This document shows, one piece after another, positions 44,575-54,035 of a stretch of DNA of 64,000 bases. The notes under the pieces are model-generated. The model saw nothing but the letters and a program-made list of their open reading frames with translations, was not told the DNA's origin and did not search any database. The first letter of the stretch is position 1. The number at the start of each line of letters is the position of its first letter. Location of the stretch: the NCBI RefSeq assembly GCF_013386115.1, contig NZ_JACAOR010000018.1:62001-126000 (forward strand). Direction: 5' to 3'. The DNA is from Pseudomonas gingeri. GTDB lineage: Bacteria > Pseudomonadota > Gammaproteobacteria > Pseudomonadales > Pseudomonadaceae. The position numbers and the translations under genes are program-made.

Positions 44575-45954
44575 ATGACCTCTCACCAGACTCCGCCCAC
44601 CGCCGCGCCCCAGGCCAACGAACTGATCCTCGGCCTGGAAGACCGGCCCCGGCTGCTGATCGGCCTGCTGGCTGCGCTGCAGCACCTGCTGGCGATCATC
44701 GTGCCGATCGTCACCCCCGGCCTGCTGATCTGCCAGGCCCTGGGCGTCTCGGCGCGGGACACCAACCTGATCGTCTCGATGTCGCTGGTGATCTCCGGGA
44801 TCGCCACCTTCGTCCAGTGCCGGCGCTTCGGACCCTTCGGCGCCGGCTTGCTGATCGTCCAGGGCACCAGCTTCAACTTCGTCGGCCCGCTGATTGCCGG
44901 CGGCGCCCTGATGGTCAAGCAAGGCACGCCGGTGGAAGCGGTGATGGCGGCGATCTTCGGCGTGGTCATCGCCGGTTCGTTCGTCGAGATGGGCATATCG
45001 CGCATCCTGCCTTTCGTCAAGCGCATGATCACCCCGCTGGTGACCGGCATCGTCGTCCTGATGATCGGCCTGACCCTGATCAAGGTCGGCCTGATCAGCA
45101 TGGGCGGCGGCTTCAGCGCCATGGGCAACGGCACCTTCGCCAACGGTGAGAACCTGCTGCTGTCCGGGGTGGTGCTGGCGATCATCGTCGTGCTCAACCG
45201 CATCCCGCTGGTGTGGATGCGCAGCTGCGCGATCGTCATCGCCCTGGCCGCCGGCTATGCCCTGGCCGGTTACCTGGGACGCCTGGACTTCACCGGCATG
45301 CACGAAGCACCGCTGTTCCAGGTGCCGACACCGCTGCACTTCGGCCTGGACTTTTCCTGGGCGCTGTTCATTCCGATGCTGGTGATCTACCTGGTCACCT
45401 CCCTGGAAGCCATCGGCGACGTCACCGCCACCAGCAAGGTGTCGCGCCAGCCGGTGGAAGGTCCGCTGTGGATGCAGCGGATCAAGGGCGGCGTGCTGGT
45501 CAACGGCGCCAACTCGCTGCTGGCCGGTGTCTTCAACACCTTTCCCAGCTCGATCTTCGCCCAGAACAACGGCGTGATTCAGCTGACCGGGATTGCCAGT
45601 CGGCATATCGGCAAGTGGATCGCCCTGATGCTGGTACTGCTGGGCCTGTTCCCTTCGGTCGCCGGGGCGATCCAGGCCGTGCCGGAGCCGGTACTGGGGG
45701 GAGCGGCCATGGTCATGTTCGGCGCCGTCGCGGCCTCGGGCATCAACATCCTCGCGAGCATCACCCTCGACCGTCGCGCCCTGCTGATCATCGCCGTGTC
45801 CCTGGCACTGGGGCTTGGCGTTTCCCAGGTGCCGGAGTTCCTCGCCCATATGCCGGCGGCGCTGCGCAATGTGCTGGAGTCGGGTGTTGCCACCGGCGGC
45901 ATCTGCGCCCTGGTGCTGAACTGGTTCCTGCCGGAAACCAAGGCCGGCGCCTGA
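44575..45954 (+). CDS. NCS2-family purine permease (xanthine/uric-acid type)
   Basis: 459 residues with about 12-14 hydrophobic segments. NCS2 signatures are the TM8 and TM10 motifs: TSLEAIGDVTATSKVS and FAQNNGVIQLTGIASRHIG, plus the TM3 QGTSFNFVGPLIAGG. The QNNGVI...TG motif fits the xanthine/urate branch. It is a proton symporter in the inner membrane. The exact purine is uncertain. It is monocistronic. Confidence 0.87.
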   Translation: MTSHQTPPTAAPQANELILGLEDRPRLLIGLLAALQHLLAIIVPIVTPGLLICQALGVSARDTNLIVSMSLVISGIATFVQCRRFGPFGAGLLIVQGTSFNFVGPLIAGGALMVKQGTPVEAVMAAIFGVVIAGSFVEMGISRILPFVKRMITPLVTGIVVLMIGLTLIKVGLISMGGGFSAMGNGTFANGENLLLSGVVLAIIVVLNRIPLVWMRSCAIVIALAAGYALAGYLGRLDFTGMHEAPLFQVPTPLHFGLDFSWALFIPMLVIYLVTSLEAIGDVTATSKVSRQPVEGPLWMQRIKGGVLVNGANSLLAGVFNTFPSSIFAQNNGVIQLTGIASRHIGKWIALMLVLLGLFPSVAGAIQAVPEPVLGGAAMVMFGAVAASGINILASITLDRRALLIIAVSLALGLGVSQVPEFLAHMPAALRNVLESGVATGGICALVLNWFLPETKAGA

Positions 45955-45983
45955 ACCTTCAGCCGCCTACAGCCTTCAGCCAC

Positions 45984-46562
45984 CTATCTGAGACTGCGCA
46001 GGGCAAACCTCGCAGTCTCCTGCAGGACCTGAACCGGTGCCCCGGCCTTGGCACTGATCTTCAGACCGCCCAGGCTGCTCATCAGGTAGCGGGCCGCGGC
46101 GGGGATATCGATCTCGCGGTCGATCTCCCCCGCTTCCCGAGCTTCGTGCAACGCCCGTTCGAACGCCGCCATCAAGGTCTGCGCCGCGCTCTCGCGCAGT
46201 TGGTTGATCTCGGCATCCTCGACGCCGAACTCACAGACCGCGTTGACCCCCATGCAACCGGCGGTCCCCTCCGACTGTACCCGTGAGACAAACGCCAGCA
46301 GGGCCGACTCCAGGCCGGCCAGGGGCGAAGCCCCCTTGCCCAGCTTGAGGATCAGGTCACTGACGCTGTCGGCGATGTACTGCCGCATGGCGTGCATGTA
46401 CAAGGCACGCTTGTCGCCAAAGGTGTTGTACATGCTCTGCCGGCCAAGCTGCATGGCCTGCATCAACTCGTCGGTGGACGCCGCGCTGAAACCCTTGTCG
46501 CAAAAGACCCGGATCGCCTGTTGCAGCGCCTGTTCGCGGTTGAATGCTCGGGTTCTGGCCAT
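45984..46562 (-). CDS. TetR-family repressor
   Basis: 192 residues. N-terminal helix-turn-helix FCDKGFSAASTDELMQAMQL, then GRQSMYNTFGDKRALY, and a TetR C-terminal ligand domain. It lies 95 bases downstream of the SDR gene on the same strand and probably controls it through the palindrome at 47422-47447. Confidence 0.9.
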   Translation of the reverse strand: MARTRAFNREQALQQAIRVFCDKGFSAASTDELMQAMQLGRQSMYNTFGDKRALYMHAMRQYIADSVSDLILKLGKGASPLAGLESALLAFVSRVQSEGTAGCMGVNAVCEFGVEDAEINQLRESAAQTLMAAFERALHEAREAGEIDREIDIPAAARYLMSSLGGLKISAKAGAPVQVLQETARFALRSLR

Positions 46563-46657
46563 GCTCGTTCTCGTCGTTCAAGGCAGGCTCCGACGGTCTG
46601 CGCCGCCGGCTGCCATAAACCGTGCATGATACGGCGCCTTCGGCGCGGCGTCTCGCC

Positions 46658-47410
46658 TCAGGCCAGGTAGCCGCCATCGACGCTCAGGCTCGTGCCGGTG
46701 ACAAACGACGCCCCCGGACTGGCCAGATAGGCCACCATGTCGGCGATCTCCTCGCCGCTGCCCATGCGCTTGAGCGGCACCAGGTTGCGTACCGCCTCGT
46801 GGTGCGGGCCATCGGCCGGATTCATGTCGGTGGCCGTGGGACCGGGCTGGACCAGATTGACCGTGATGCCCCGCGGCGCCAGGTCCAGGGCAATGCCCCG
46901 GGTCAGCCCGACCAGCGCCGACTTGCTCATCGAATACACGCTGGAACCGGGAAACCCCGAACGCTCGGCCACCACGCTGCCCATCAGGATGATCCGGTCG
47001 CCCTCGGCCATGTGCCGCGCGGCGCACTGGGCGGCGACAAAAGCCGCGCGGACATTGATGGCGAACGTCCGGTCGAAGTCCTCCAGCTTGAACTCGCCGA
47101 TCCCTCCGAGCAGCAGAATCCCGGCGTTATTGACCAGGATATTCAGGCCACCCAGGGTCTCCACGGTCTGGCTCACAGCCTGTTCGATGGCTTGCGCATC
47201 GGCACTGTCGGCGTGGATCGCCAATGCCTTGCCGCCCTCCGCCTCGACCGCCGCCACCACTTCCCGGGCCTTTTGCGCGGACGCCGAATAGGTGAACGCG
47301 ACCTGCGCGCCCTCGCGCGCCAGGCGCTTCACCACCGCCGCGCCGATACCACGGGAACCGCCTGTCACCAGGGCGACTTTATTTTTCAGGGACTGGAATT
47401 CGGACATCAT
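46658..47410 (-). CDS. Short-chain dehydrogenase/reductase
   Basis: 250 residues. NAD(P) motif TGGSRGIGAAVVKRLA, NNAG, catalytic Ser near LMGSVVAERSG, YSMSK (Tyr/Lys), and the PGPTATDMNP loop. It is of the 3-oxoacyl-ACP-reductase-like class. The substrate is unknown. Its paired TetR gene suggests induction by a small, possibly toxic, molecule. Confidence 0.9.
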   Translation of the reverse strand: MMSEFQSLKNKVALVTGGSRGIGAAVVKRLAREGAQVAFTYSASAQKAREVVAAVEAEGGKALAIHADSADAQAIEQAVSQTVETLGGLNILVNNAGILLLGGIGEFKLEDFDRTFAINVRAAFVAAQCAARHMAEGDRIILMGSVVAERSGFPGSSVYSMSKSALVGLTRGIALDLAPRGITVNLVQPGPTATDMNPADGPHHEAVRNLVPLKRMGSGEEIADMVAYLASPGASFVTGTSLSVDGGYLA

Positions 47411-47421
47411 GACGCATCACC

Positions 47422-47447
47422 TATTTTGGATTAATAAATCCAAAATA
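47422..47447. promoter_or_regulatory. Palindromic operator upstream of the SDR gene
   Basis: TATTTTGGATT, spacer AATA, AATCCAAAATA: perfect 11-base arms, about 12 bases from the SDR start. The half-site AATCCAAAATA recurs at 47500-47510 with a poorer partner arm. The size and symmetry suit a TetR dimer; the ligand protein is inferred to be the 45984-46562 product. Confidence 0.75.
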
Positions 47448-47683
47448 TCAGCTTAACCACTACCAGGAGAATACCAACCTGAAAAATAATTGATTAAATA
47501 ATCCAAAATAACATCATGAAAAACTGCCCACCCGGACGAAAAACGCCCCGAAAAAGTTCAGTTCTTAAATTTAATTTCATCCGTTCCAGCCCCGCTTTGA
47601 CTCAGAACTGTCACATCGCCACCCCTTAATTGTTTCAAGAGTTTGCTGCTCTTATTTCAATTCTGTGACCAGGATCCGAACCA

Positions 47684-49036
47684 ATGAACAAGCTGTTTAG
47701 TCCTATGATGGGCGCCGCTCTGGCGAGCGTCATGATGTCTGCCCACGCGGATTTCATCGATGACAGTCACGCCGACGTGACCCTGCTCAACCGCTACCTC
47801 AACCAGGAGGGGCGTGACATCAGCGGCAGCAGTGCCAAGGCACATAGCATTCGTGACTGGGGTCAGGGCTTCCAGTTCGACTTCAAGTCCGGCTACACCG
47901 AAGGCACCATCGGCCTGGGCCTGGACTTGCAGGCGTTCTACGGCCTCAAGCTCGACTCGGGTGGCGACCTGAACGACAAGGATCACCAGGGCCGCTACCC
48001 CGGCAGCATGTTCCCCCTGGATGACGGCAAGTCCGCCGACCAGTTCGGCGTGCTCAGCCCGACCTTCAAGGCGCGCTTCCTGAAAGACGAACTGCGCATC
48101 GGCACCCTGTACCAGAACAACCCGATGCTGGCCAACACCGACGGCCGCCTGTACCGCCAGACCAACACCGGCGCGCAACTGGTGTCCAAGGACCTGGATA
48201 ACTTCACCTTTACCGTCGGTGATATCACCCAGACCAAGATTCGTAACGAAACCGGCGACACCGGCATGATCACCGCCGGCGGCACCAAGAAGAGCGATCG
48301 CTTCCTCTACGGTGGCGCCGACTACACCGGCCTTGCGGGTACCACCCTGAGCGCCTGGTACTCGAACCTCGAGGACTACTACCAGCAGGCCTTCCTCGGC
48401 GCCAAGCGCCATGACGCCTTGCCGGTCGGTGCCATCGACAGCGACTTCCGTGCCTATCGCAGCATCGGCACCGGTGGCAACAGCGATGGCGACAGCCAGT
48501 TCGCCGCGTCCGGTTTCTATGGCGACGGTTCGACCAAGGGCCGCATCAACCAGTCGACCATCAGCTTGCTGGAAAGCTACACCCTGGCCGGTCACACCAT
48601 TGGCCTGGGCGCACAGAAGAACAGTGGCAACAGCGACTTCCCGTACCTGGATTCGGGCCTGAACAGCGGCGACAACCGCCAGGGCCCTGGCTCGGGCGCG
48701 GATACCCCGGCGCTGACCAACCTGCAATTGAACAAGTTCCAGCACGCGGGTGAGCGCACCTGGCTGGCGCAGTACAAATACGACTTCGCCCAACTGGGTG
48801 TCGACGGCCTGAAGTTCGCCGCGACCTACGCCCATGGCGACCAGGTGCGTACCCCCGCCAACCGCGATGCCAGCGAATGGGAACGTGACATCTCCCTGGC
48901 GTACGAAGTACCGACCGGCCAGTTGAAAGGCCTGGGCGTGAAATGGCAGAACGCCCACGCGGCGCCGGAAATCACCGGCCAGACGATTCAGGACGAAAAC
49001 CGCTTCTACGTCAGCTACGTGATTCCCCTCTGGTAA
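47684..49036 (+). CDS. OprD-family outer-membrane porin
   Basis: 450 residues. A signal peptide ends near MSAHA. The mature start (FIDDSHADVTLLNRYLNQEG) and C-terminal RFYVSYVIPLW with terminal aromatic are typical of the 18-strand OprD porins, which pass amino acids or aromatic acids. The substrate cannot be told from sequence. The upstream region 47448-47683 is AT rich, with the operator half-site noted above. Confidence 0.92.
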   Translation: MNKLFSPMMGAALASVMMSAHADFIDDSHADVTLLNRYLNQEGRDISGSSAKAHSIRDWGQGFQFDFKSGYTEGTIGLGLDLQAFYGLKLDSGGDLNDKDHQGRYPGSMFPLDDGKSADQFGVLSPTFKARFLKDELRIGTLYQNNPMLANTDGRLYRQTNTGAQLVSKDLDNFTFTVGDITQTKIRNETGDTGMITAGGTKKSDRFLYGGADYTGLAGTTLSAWYSNLEDYYQQAFLGAKRHDALPVGAIDSDFRAYRSIGTGGNSDGDSQFAASGFYGDGSTKGRINQSTISLLESYTLAGHTIGLGAQKNSGNSDFPYLDSGLNSGDNRQGPGSGADTPALTNLQLNKFQHAGERTWLAQYKYDFAQLGVDGLKFAATYAHGDQVRTPANRDASEWERDISLAYEVPTGQLKGLGVKWQNAHAAPEITGQTIQDENRFYVSYVIPLW

Positions 49037-49085
49037 GAAACCAGGCAGGGGCGCCCATGGCGCTTCTGCCTGCTTTACCGGGCGT

Positions 49086-49967
49086 TCAACAGAATATCGG
49101 CCGCGTCATCGAATGCAGGCTTTCACTGAGCAACGCGACTGCGGCACGGATACTTTCGCTCTGTCGGTGAACCGCAAACAGGCCATAGTTGACGCTCAAT
49201 CCCGGCCCACCGTTCGCCGCCGCCAATGAAACCACCCGCATGGTCTCGGGCCGGATACTTTCAGCCGGTAGCAGAGCCACCCCCAGCCCATTTTCCACGG
49301 CCGCCGTGATCACACCAATATTGGGGCTCGTCACCGCCACGCGAAAATCGCGTCCCGCCTGTAGCAGGGCGTCGAACATCAAGCGTCGCCACGAGCAAGG
49401 CTCGGCATACACGATCACATCGAGTGGTTGCGCCGGATCGATCTCCTCGTCGATCGCGCAGACCCAGTACAGGTCAACATTCCATGAGCGCAGCGGATCA
49501 GCCGCGAACGCCGAACTGACCCCGATGGCCACATCAAGCACCCCTTCATGCCAACGCTCGGCAAGCGCATCGCCGTGTTCCACGCTGATTTCCAGGTGCA
49601 TGTGGGGACAGGCTCGACGCAACCGCCCCAGGGCAGCCGGCAAAGTCGATATCGCGACATTCTCCGAAAGGCCGATACGGACATTGCCCATCAAGGTCCG
49701 CTCTTTCAGCCGTGCGGCCACGGCGTCTCCCAGCGCGAGGATACGGGTCGCGTAACTGAGCAGCAGTTCGCCCTCGGTCGTCGGCACCACGCCACGCCCC
49801 GTCCTGTGCAGGAGCCGCTGCCCCAGCAGTTCCTCGAGCCTGCGGATCTGCGCGCTCAACGCCGATTGCGCCCTGCCCGCCTGATTGGCGGCGCCACTGA
49901 GGCTGCGATGCTGGCAAACCGAGACGAAGGTACGCAACAGATAGGGGTCGAAGGCATCGGATATCAT
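49086..49967 (-). CDS. LysR-family regulator
   Basis: 293 residues. The N-terminal winged helix (DPYLLRTFVSVCQHRSLSGA, then ANQAGRAQSALSAQIRRLEE) and LysR substrate domain are clear. It is divergent from the MDR reductase gene with a 102-base shared control region, so it probably regulates that gene. Confidence 0.9.
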   Translation of the reverse strand: MISDAFDPYLLRTFVSVCQHRSLSGAANQAGRAQSALSAQIRRLEELLGQRLLHRTGRGVVPTTEGELLLSYATRILALGDAVAARLKERTLMGNVRIGLSENVAISTLPAALGRLRRACPHMHLEISVEHGDALAERWHEGVLDVAIGVSSAFAADPLRSWNVDLYWVCAIDEEIDPAQPLDVIVYAEPCSWRRLMFDALLQAGRDFRVAVTSPNIGVITAAVENGLGVALLPAESIRPETMRVVSLAAANGGPGLSVNYGLFAVHRQSESIRAAVALLSESLHSMTRPIFC

Positions 49968-50069
49968 GTTTCGATTAACTCTGATTGATTCGATATAAGC
50001 CTATTTGAATACCCTGCCAATGACTACCATCACCCCTCGAAAGGTTTTCCATTCATCAGGAGCGTATCC

Positions 50070-51098
50070 ATGAGCAATAACCAGAACCCGCGCATCGTGC
50101 TGGCCACACGTCCCGAGGGGCTTCCAAAACCGACCGATTTCCGCCTGGAGTACACCGATATCCCAGCCCCGGGCGAGGGTCAGGTGCTGCTCGAAAATCT
50201 GTACCTGTCTCTTGACCCGTACATGCGCGGACGTATGAGTGCAGCCAAGTCCTATGCCCAGCCGATAGGCATCGGTGAGGTGATAGTGGGGGCCACGATC
50301 GCCCGGATAAAACAGTCGCGTCATCCACAATGGCGCGAAGGCGACATCGTATTGGCCGATGCGGGTTGGCAGCATTTCGCCCTGTCGAACGGGCAGGAGT
50401 TGCGACTTCTGGACCCGGCCATTGCTCCTCCCACCACGGCGCTCGGCGTGCTCGGCATGCCTGGCTTCACCGCCTACGCCGGCTTGCGTAATATCGGTCA
50501 GCCAAAGCCCGGGGAAACACTGGTGGTCGCGGCGGCCAGTGGCGCAGTAGGCTCCGTGGTCGGCCAACTCGCCCGTATCCAGGGCGCACGCGCCGTGGGT
50601 ATCGCCGGTGGAGCGCAAAAATGTGCATTCGTGAAAAATGAACTGGGATTCGATGCCGTCGTCGACCACCAGGCGCCGGACTTCGCCGAGAAGCTGGCCG
50701 AAGCCTGTCCGAACGGCATCGACGTGTACTTCGAGAATGTATCGGGAGCCATCTGGGATGCGGTCAGGCCGCTGCTCAATGACTTTGCGCGCATTCCGGT
50801 CTGCGGGGTGATCGCTCACTACAACGATGCGTCGCCGAGTGCCAGCGTTGATCGCCTCCCCGCGACAATGCGTGACATCCTCACCAAGAGCCTCACCGTA
50901 CGCGGTTTTATCCAGCACGAATTTGTCGATCGGCAGCAGGCTGATTTCCTGAACGAGGCCGCGCAGTGGATTGCCCAGGGCAAGCTGAAATGGCGCGAGG
51001 ATATCGTCGATGGCCTGGCCCAGGCACCGCAGGCTTTTATCGGGCTATTGCAGGGCAAGAACTTCGGCAAACTGATCGTACGCCTGGCGGATCTCTGA
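50070..51098 (+). CDS. NADP-dependent MDR-family oxidoreductase (CurA-like)
   Basis: 342 residues. No zinc-ligand set is seen, which places it in the leukotriene-B4-dehydrogenase/curcumin-reductase branch. N-terminal LYLSLDPYMRGRM, nucleotide motif AAASGAVGSVVGQLARIQGA and late DVYFENVSGAIWDAV. It reduces alpha,beta-unsaturated ketones or alkenals with NADPH. It is divergent from the LysR gene. Confidence 0.88.
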   Translation: MSNNQNPRIVLATRPEGLPKPTDFRLEYTDIPAPGEGQVLLENLYLSLDPYMRGRMSAAKSYAQPIGIGEVIVGATIARIKQSRHPQWREGDIVLADAGWQHFALSNGQELRLLDPAIAPPTTALGVLGMPGFTAYAGLRNIGQPKPGETLVVAAASGAVGSVVGQLARIQGARAVGIAGGAQKCAFVKNELGFDAVVDHQAPDFAEKLAEACPNGIDVYFENVSGAIWDAVRPLLNDFARIPVCGVIAHYNDASPSASVDRLPATMRDILTKSLTVRGFIQHEFVDRQQADFLNEAAQWIAQGKLKWREDIVDGLAQAPQAFIGLLQGKNFGKLIVRLADL

Positions 51099-51181
51099 AC
51101 CCGCCCGACAGCGGCGAACCCGCACGCGCTGGTCTCATCCAATGAGCCGGCGCGTGTGCTCATGCCTGCTCTTGGCCCCCC

Positions 51182-51397
51182 TCAATTCCCGGAACAACCA
51201 CTGCCCCAGGTCTTGTAGTTGTACTCCTTGATCTCGCCACTCGGGGTCTTGTAGGTCATCTTGGCGTCGACGATGCCACAGGCATAGGGATCGGAATCCA
51301 CCCGGATCACTTCGGCCACATCCTTCTTGTCCAGGGCAAAGGCCTGGGCACTGAAAAGAAAAACCGCCACGGTCAAACACTTCGCATAGATCTTCAT
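51182..51397 (-). CDS. Small periplasmic hypothetical protein
   Basis: 71 residues with a Sec signal (TVAVFLFSAQAFA) and a mature part with two cysteines (PYACGIV, SGCSGN). It is a short beta-rich protein common in Pseudomonas; the function is unknown. Single gene. Confidence 0.7.
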   Translation of the reverse strand: MKIYAKCLTVAVFLFSAQAFALDKKDVAEVIRVDSDPYACGIVDAKMTYKTPSGEIKEYNYKTWGSGCSGN

Positions 51398-51603
51398 CGC
51401 AACTCACTCAAGAGGAAAAATACTCGCCGACATGAACTGTCGGGCAAAAGTTTCTGAGTGAAGAGTCGCCATCGCGCATTATCCGTAAATTAAGAGGACC
51501 ATGAAAAAACTTAAACAAATCATTATAAATGACTTAACGATTTGTTAATTATCCACACGCCAAATTTCGCCACTTATTCCAACTGGAAGATGACGAAATA
51601 CTC

Positions 51604-52146
51604 ATGAAAACCACCCCACCCACAAAGAATACGATCAGGCACCTTGTCCGCCTTGCAACCTGCCTCCCCAGCCCACGCAGTCTTGGCCACTGGGCACCGC
51701 TGACCCTGCGCCTGATCGTCGGCTACGGTTTCATGGCCCACGGCCTGGCGAAACTGTTCAGGGGGCCGGAAGCATTCACCGTTATTCTTCAGGCCATGCA
51801 CTTTCCCGCCGCCGCTGTTTTTTCATGGCTGACCGTGGCGATTGAAATATTCGGCGGACTGGCGATATTACTGGGGGCCTTTGTCACACTGGCAAGTATC
51901 CCGATGATCATCACGTTATTAGTGGCTACTTTCACAGTGCACTTGCCTTATGGGTTCAGTTCCATAAAGTTGTTATCCATCGGCCCGAACGGCGCACTCT
52001 TCGGCCAGCCGGGCTATGAAACCGATCTGCTCTATCTGGCCGCGCTGATCACACTGGTCATCGGCGGACCGGGCCCCTTCGCCATTGACCATCTTGTCAG
52101 GCGCTGGGCAAAAGGCTCCGGCAGAACTGCCGAGGACCTGCGATAA
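51604..52146 (+). CDS. DoxX-family membrane protein
   Basis: 180 residues with four hydrophobic helices, including YGFMAHGLAKLFRGPEAF and VAIEIFGGLAILLGAFVT, typical of DoxX/SURF4-like proteins. It is inner membrane and its role is poorly known; some members are linked to redox stress. It leads a unit with the sensor kinase (30-base gap) and DUF1275 gene. Confidence 0.85.
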   Translation: MKTTPPTKNTIRHLVRLATCLPSPRSLGHWAPLTLRLIVGYGFMAHGLAKLFRGPEAFTVILQAMHFPAAAVFSWLTVAIEIFGGLAILLGAFVTLASIPMIITLLVATFTVHLPYGFSSIKLLSIGPNGALFGQPGYETDLLYLAALITLVIGGPGPFAIDHLVRRWAKGSGRTAEDLR

Positions 52147-52176
52147 TTGCCGTCAACTCCTGCAAGGATGTAGACC

Positions 52177-54018
52177 ATGACGCGATGGAACAGGTACCGC
52201 AGCAGTGCCCTGGTGGCGCTGTTCATCATCCTCGTCAGCCTCCTGGCGTTCCTGCTGGTCAAGGTCTACTCACGGGACACCTCCACCTACTTCGAATCAC
52301 GCGACCTGCTCCGCCAGCTCAAGCAACTGGACGGCAAGCTCGATGCGAAGGTGCTCAAGGCGCGGATCAGCGCCGAGTACAATTACAACCTGCTCACCGG
52401 TTCGACCACGGAGTCGAGCCGCCGCTGGGAGCAGTTGGTGACGCTGAACGCGACACTGGACGATTCCCCCATCTGGCAGGCCCGGAAAAAAGCCTACCTC
52501 GACGCCACGGCGGAAAAGAACAAGCTGATCGAGCAGTTCCAGTTGCAGAACATCACCCTGCGCGATGACCTGGAAACCCTGTCGTCCATAGAAGAAACCA
52601 TTCAGAAAGAGCTGGAACCTTCCAGCGTCGAACACCCGGTAGCCACGCTGACCGTGCTCTACAGCGCCTCGAAACTGACCTTGGGCACCCTGGAGTACGC
52701 CCAACACGCCTCGAATGAAAAAGCCGAGCGGATTCAGGGCCAGATCGACAACCTGACCACCCAGAGGAGCGCCCTGGCGACGACCTTGACCCCCTCGCTC
52801 GACAAGCTGGTCGAGCAGGTCAACCTGATCGTGCGCGAACAGCCCCTGGCCAACGACCTGCTTGACCGCATCGGCTTCATCCCGGTTGCCTCCAGCCTCG
52901 ACGCCATCAACGAATACCTCAATGAAAGCCAGCGGCGCGCCGACCTGCAGAGCCACCAGGACCATCTCTACCTGACCCTGTGCGCTGCCTGCATGGCGTT
53001 GCTGGTGTTCTACCTGATCATTCGCCAACTGCGCAGCCATGCCCTGATCAACCAGATGAACAGCGCCCTGCAGGCCGCCAACGAGCGCCTCGAACAACGG
53101 GTGGAAGAACGCACCCGCGAACTCAGGGAGGCCCAGAGCGAACTGCTCGACACCGCGCGCATGGCCGGCATGGCAGAGATCGCCACCAACGTCCTGCACA
53201 ACGTCGGCAACGTGCTCAACAGCGTGAACATCTCCGCCGACCTGGTCAGCCGCAAGGTCCGCGCGAGCAAGGCGCAGGGACTGGGCAAGGCCGTGCAACT
53301 GATGAACGAGCATGCCGACGACCTGGGGCACTTCGTCAGTCAGGATGAAAAAGGCAAGCTGCTGCCCGCCTATCTCGGCCAGCTGGTCACGGCCATCGGC
53401 ACCGAGCAGGCGGAGATCGTCCAGGAACTGGCACAACTGAGCAAAAGCGTCGACCACATCAAGGAGATCGTCGCCACCCAGCAGTCCTATGCCGGGGCGG
53501 CCAGGCTGCTGGAGCCGCTGAACATCACCGACCTGCTCGAAGATGCCCTGCGCATGAACTCGGGCGCCCTGACCCGACACCAGGTCACGGTGCTCAAGGA
53601 TTACCAGGACGTGCCCACCCTGCTGGGCGACAAGCACCGCCTACTGCTGGTGCTGATCAACCTGATCAGCAACGCCAAGTATGCGGTGTCCGACCTGTCG
53701 AACCGTGAACGCGACATCACCCTCGGCGTCAGGGTGGTCGACGGCACGACCCTGCGCATCAGCGTGAAGGACGATGGCGAGGGGATTGCGCCGGAAAACA
53801 TCTCGCGGATCTTCAATCACGGCTTCACCACGCGCAAGGACGGCCACGGCTTCGGCCTGCACAGCTGCGCCCTGGCGGCGGTCGAGATGAACGGTCGCCT
53901 GTACGCCCATAGCGACGGACCGGGAAAAGGGGCCTTGTTCACCCTGGAGATTCCCCTCACCCTGTACCGCAAGGAGGAACATCCCGCCGTGGATGCAACC
54001 TCTTCATCCAACGCCTGA
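52177..54018 (+). CDS. Membrane sensor histidine kinase
   Basis: 613 residues. An N-terminal TM helix (about 10-30), a periplasmic all-helical sensor region (about 31-265, possibly of the DAHL type), a second TM helix (about 268-285) and a coiled coil lead to a dimerisation/phospho-acceptor helix with TNVLHNVGNVLNS. The ATPase domain has NLISNAKYAV (N box), DDGEGIAP (G1) and GHGFGLHSCALAA (G2). No response regulator is encoded nearby, so its partner lies elsewhere. Co-transcribed with doxX-like and DUF1275 genes. Confidence 0.88.
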   Translation: MTRWNRYRSSALVALFIILVSLLAFLLVKVYSRDTSTYFESRDLLRQLKQLDGKLDAKVLKARISAEYNYNLLTGSTTESSRRWEQLVTLNATLDDSPIWQARKKAYLDATAEKNKLIEQFQLQNITLRDDLETLSSIEETIQKELEPSSVEHPVATLTVLYSASKLTLGTLEYAQHASNEKAERIQGQIDNLTTQRSALATTLTPSLDKLVEQVNLIVREQPLANDLLDRIGFIPVASSLDAINEYLNESQRRADLQSHQDHLYLTLCAACMALLVFYLIIRQLRSHALINQMNSALQAANERLEQRVEERTRELREAQSELLDTARMAGMAEIATNVLHNVGNVLNSVNISADLVSRKVRASKAQGLGKAVQLMNEHADDLGHFVSQDEKGKLLPAYLGQLVTAIGTEQAEIVQELAQLSKSVDHIKEIVATQQSYAGAARLLEPLNITDLLEDALRMNSGALTRHQVTVLKDYQDVPTLLGDKHRLLLVLINLISNAKYAVSDLSNRERDITLGVRVVDGTTLRISVKDDGEGIAPENISRIFNHGFTTRKDGHGFGLHSCALAAVEMNGRLYAHSDGPGKGALFTLEIPLTLYRKEEHPAVDATSSSNA

Positions 54019-54035
54019 ACCACCCGCCAGGAGTC

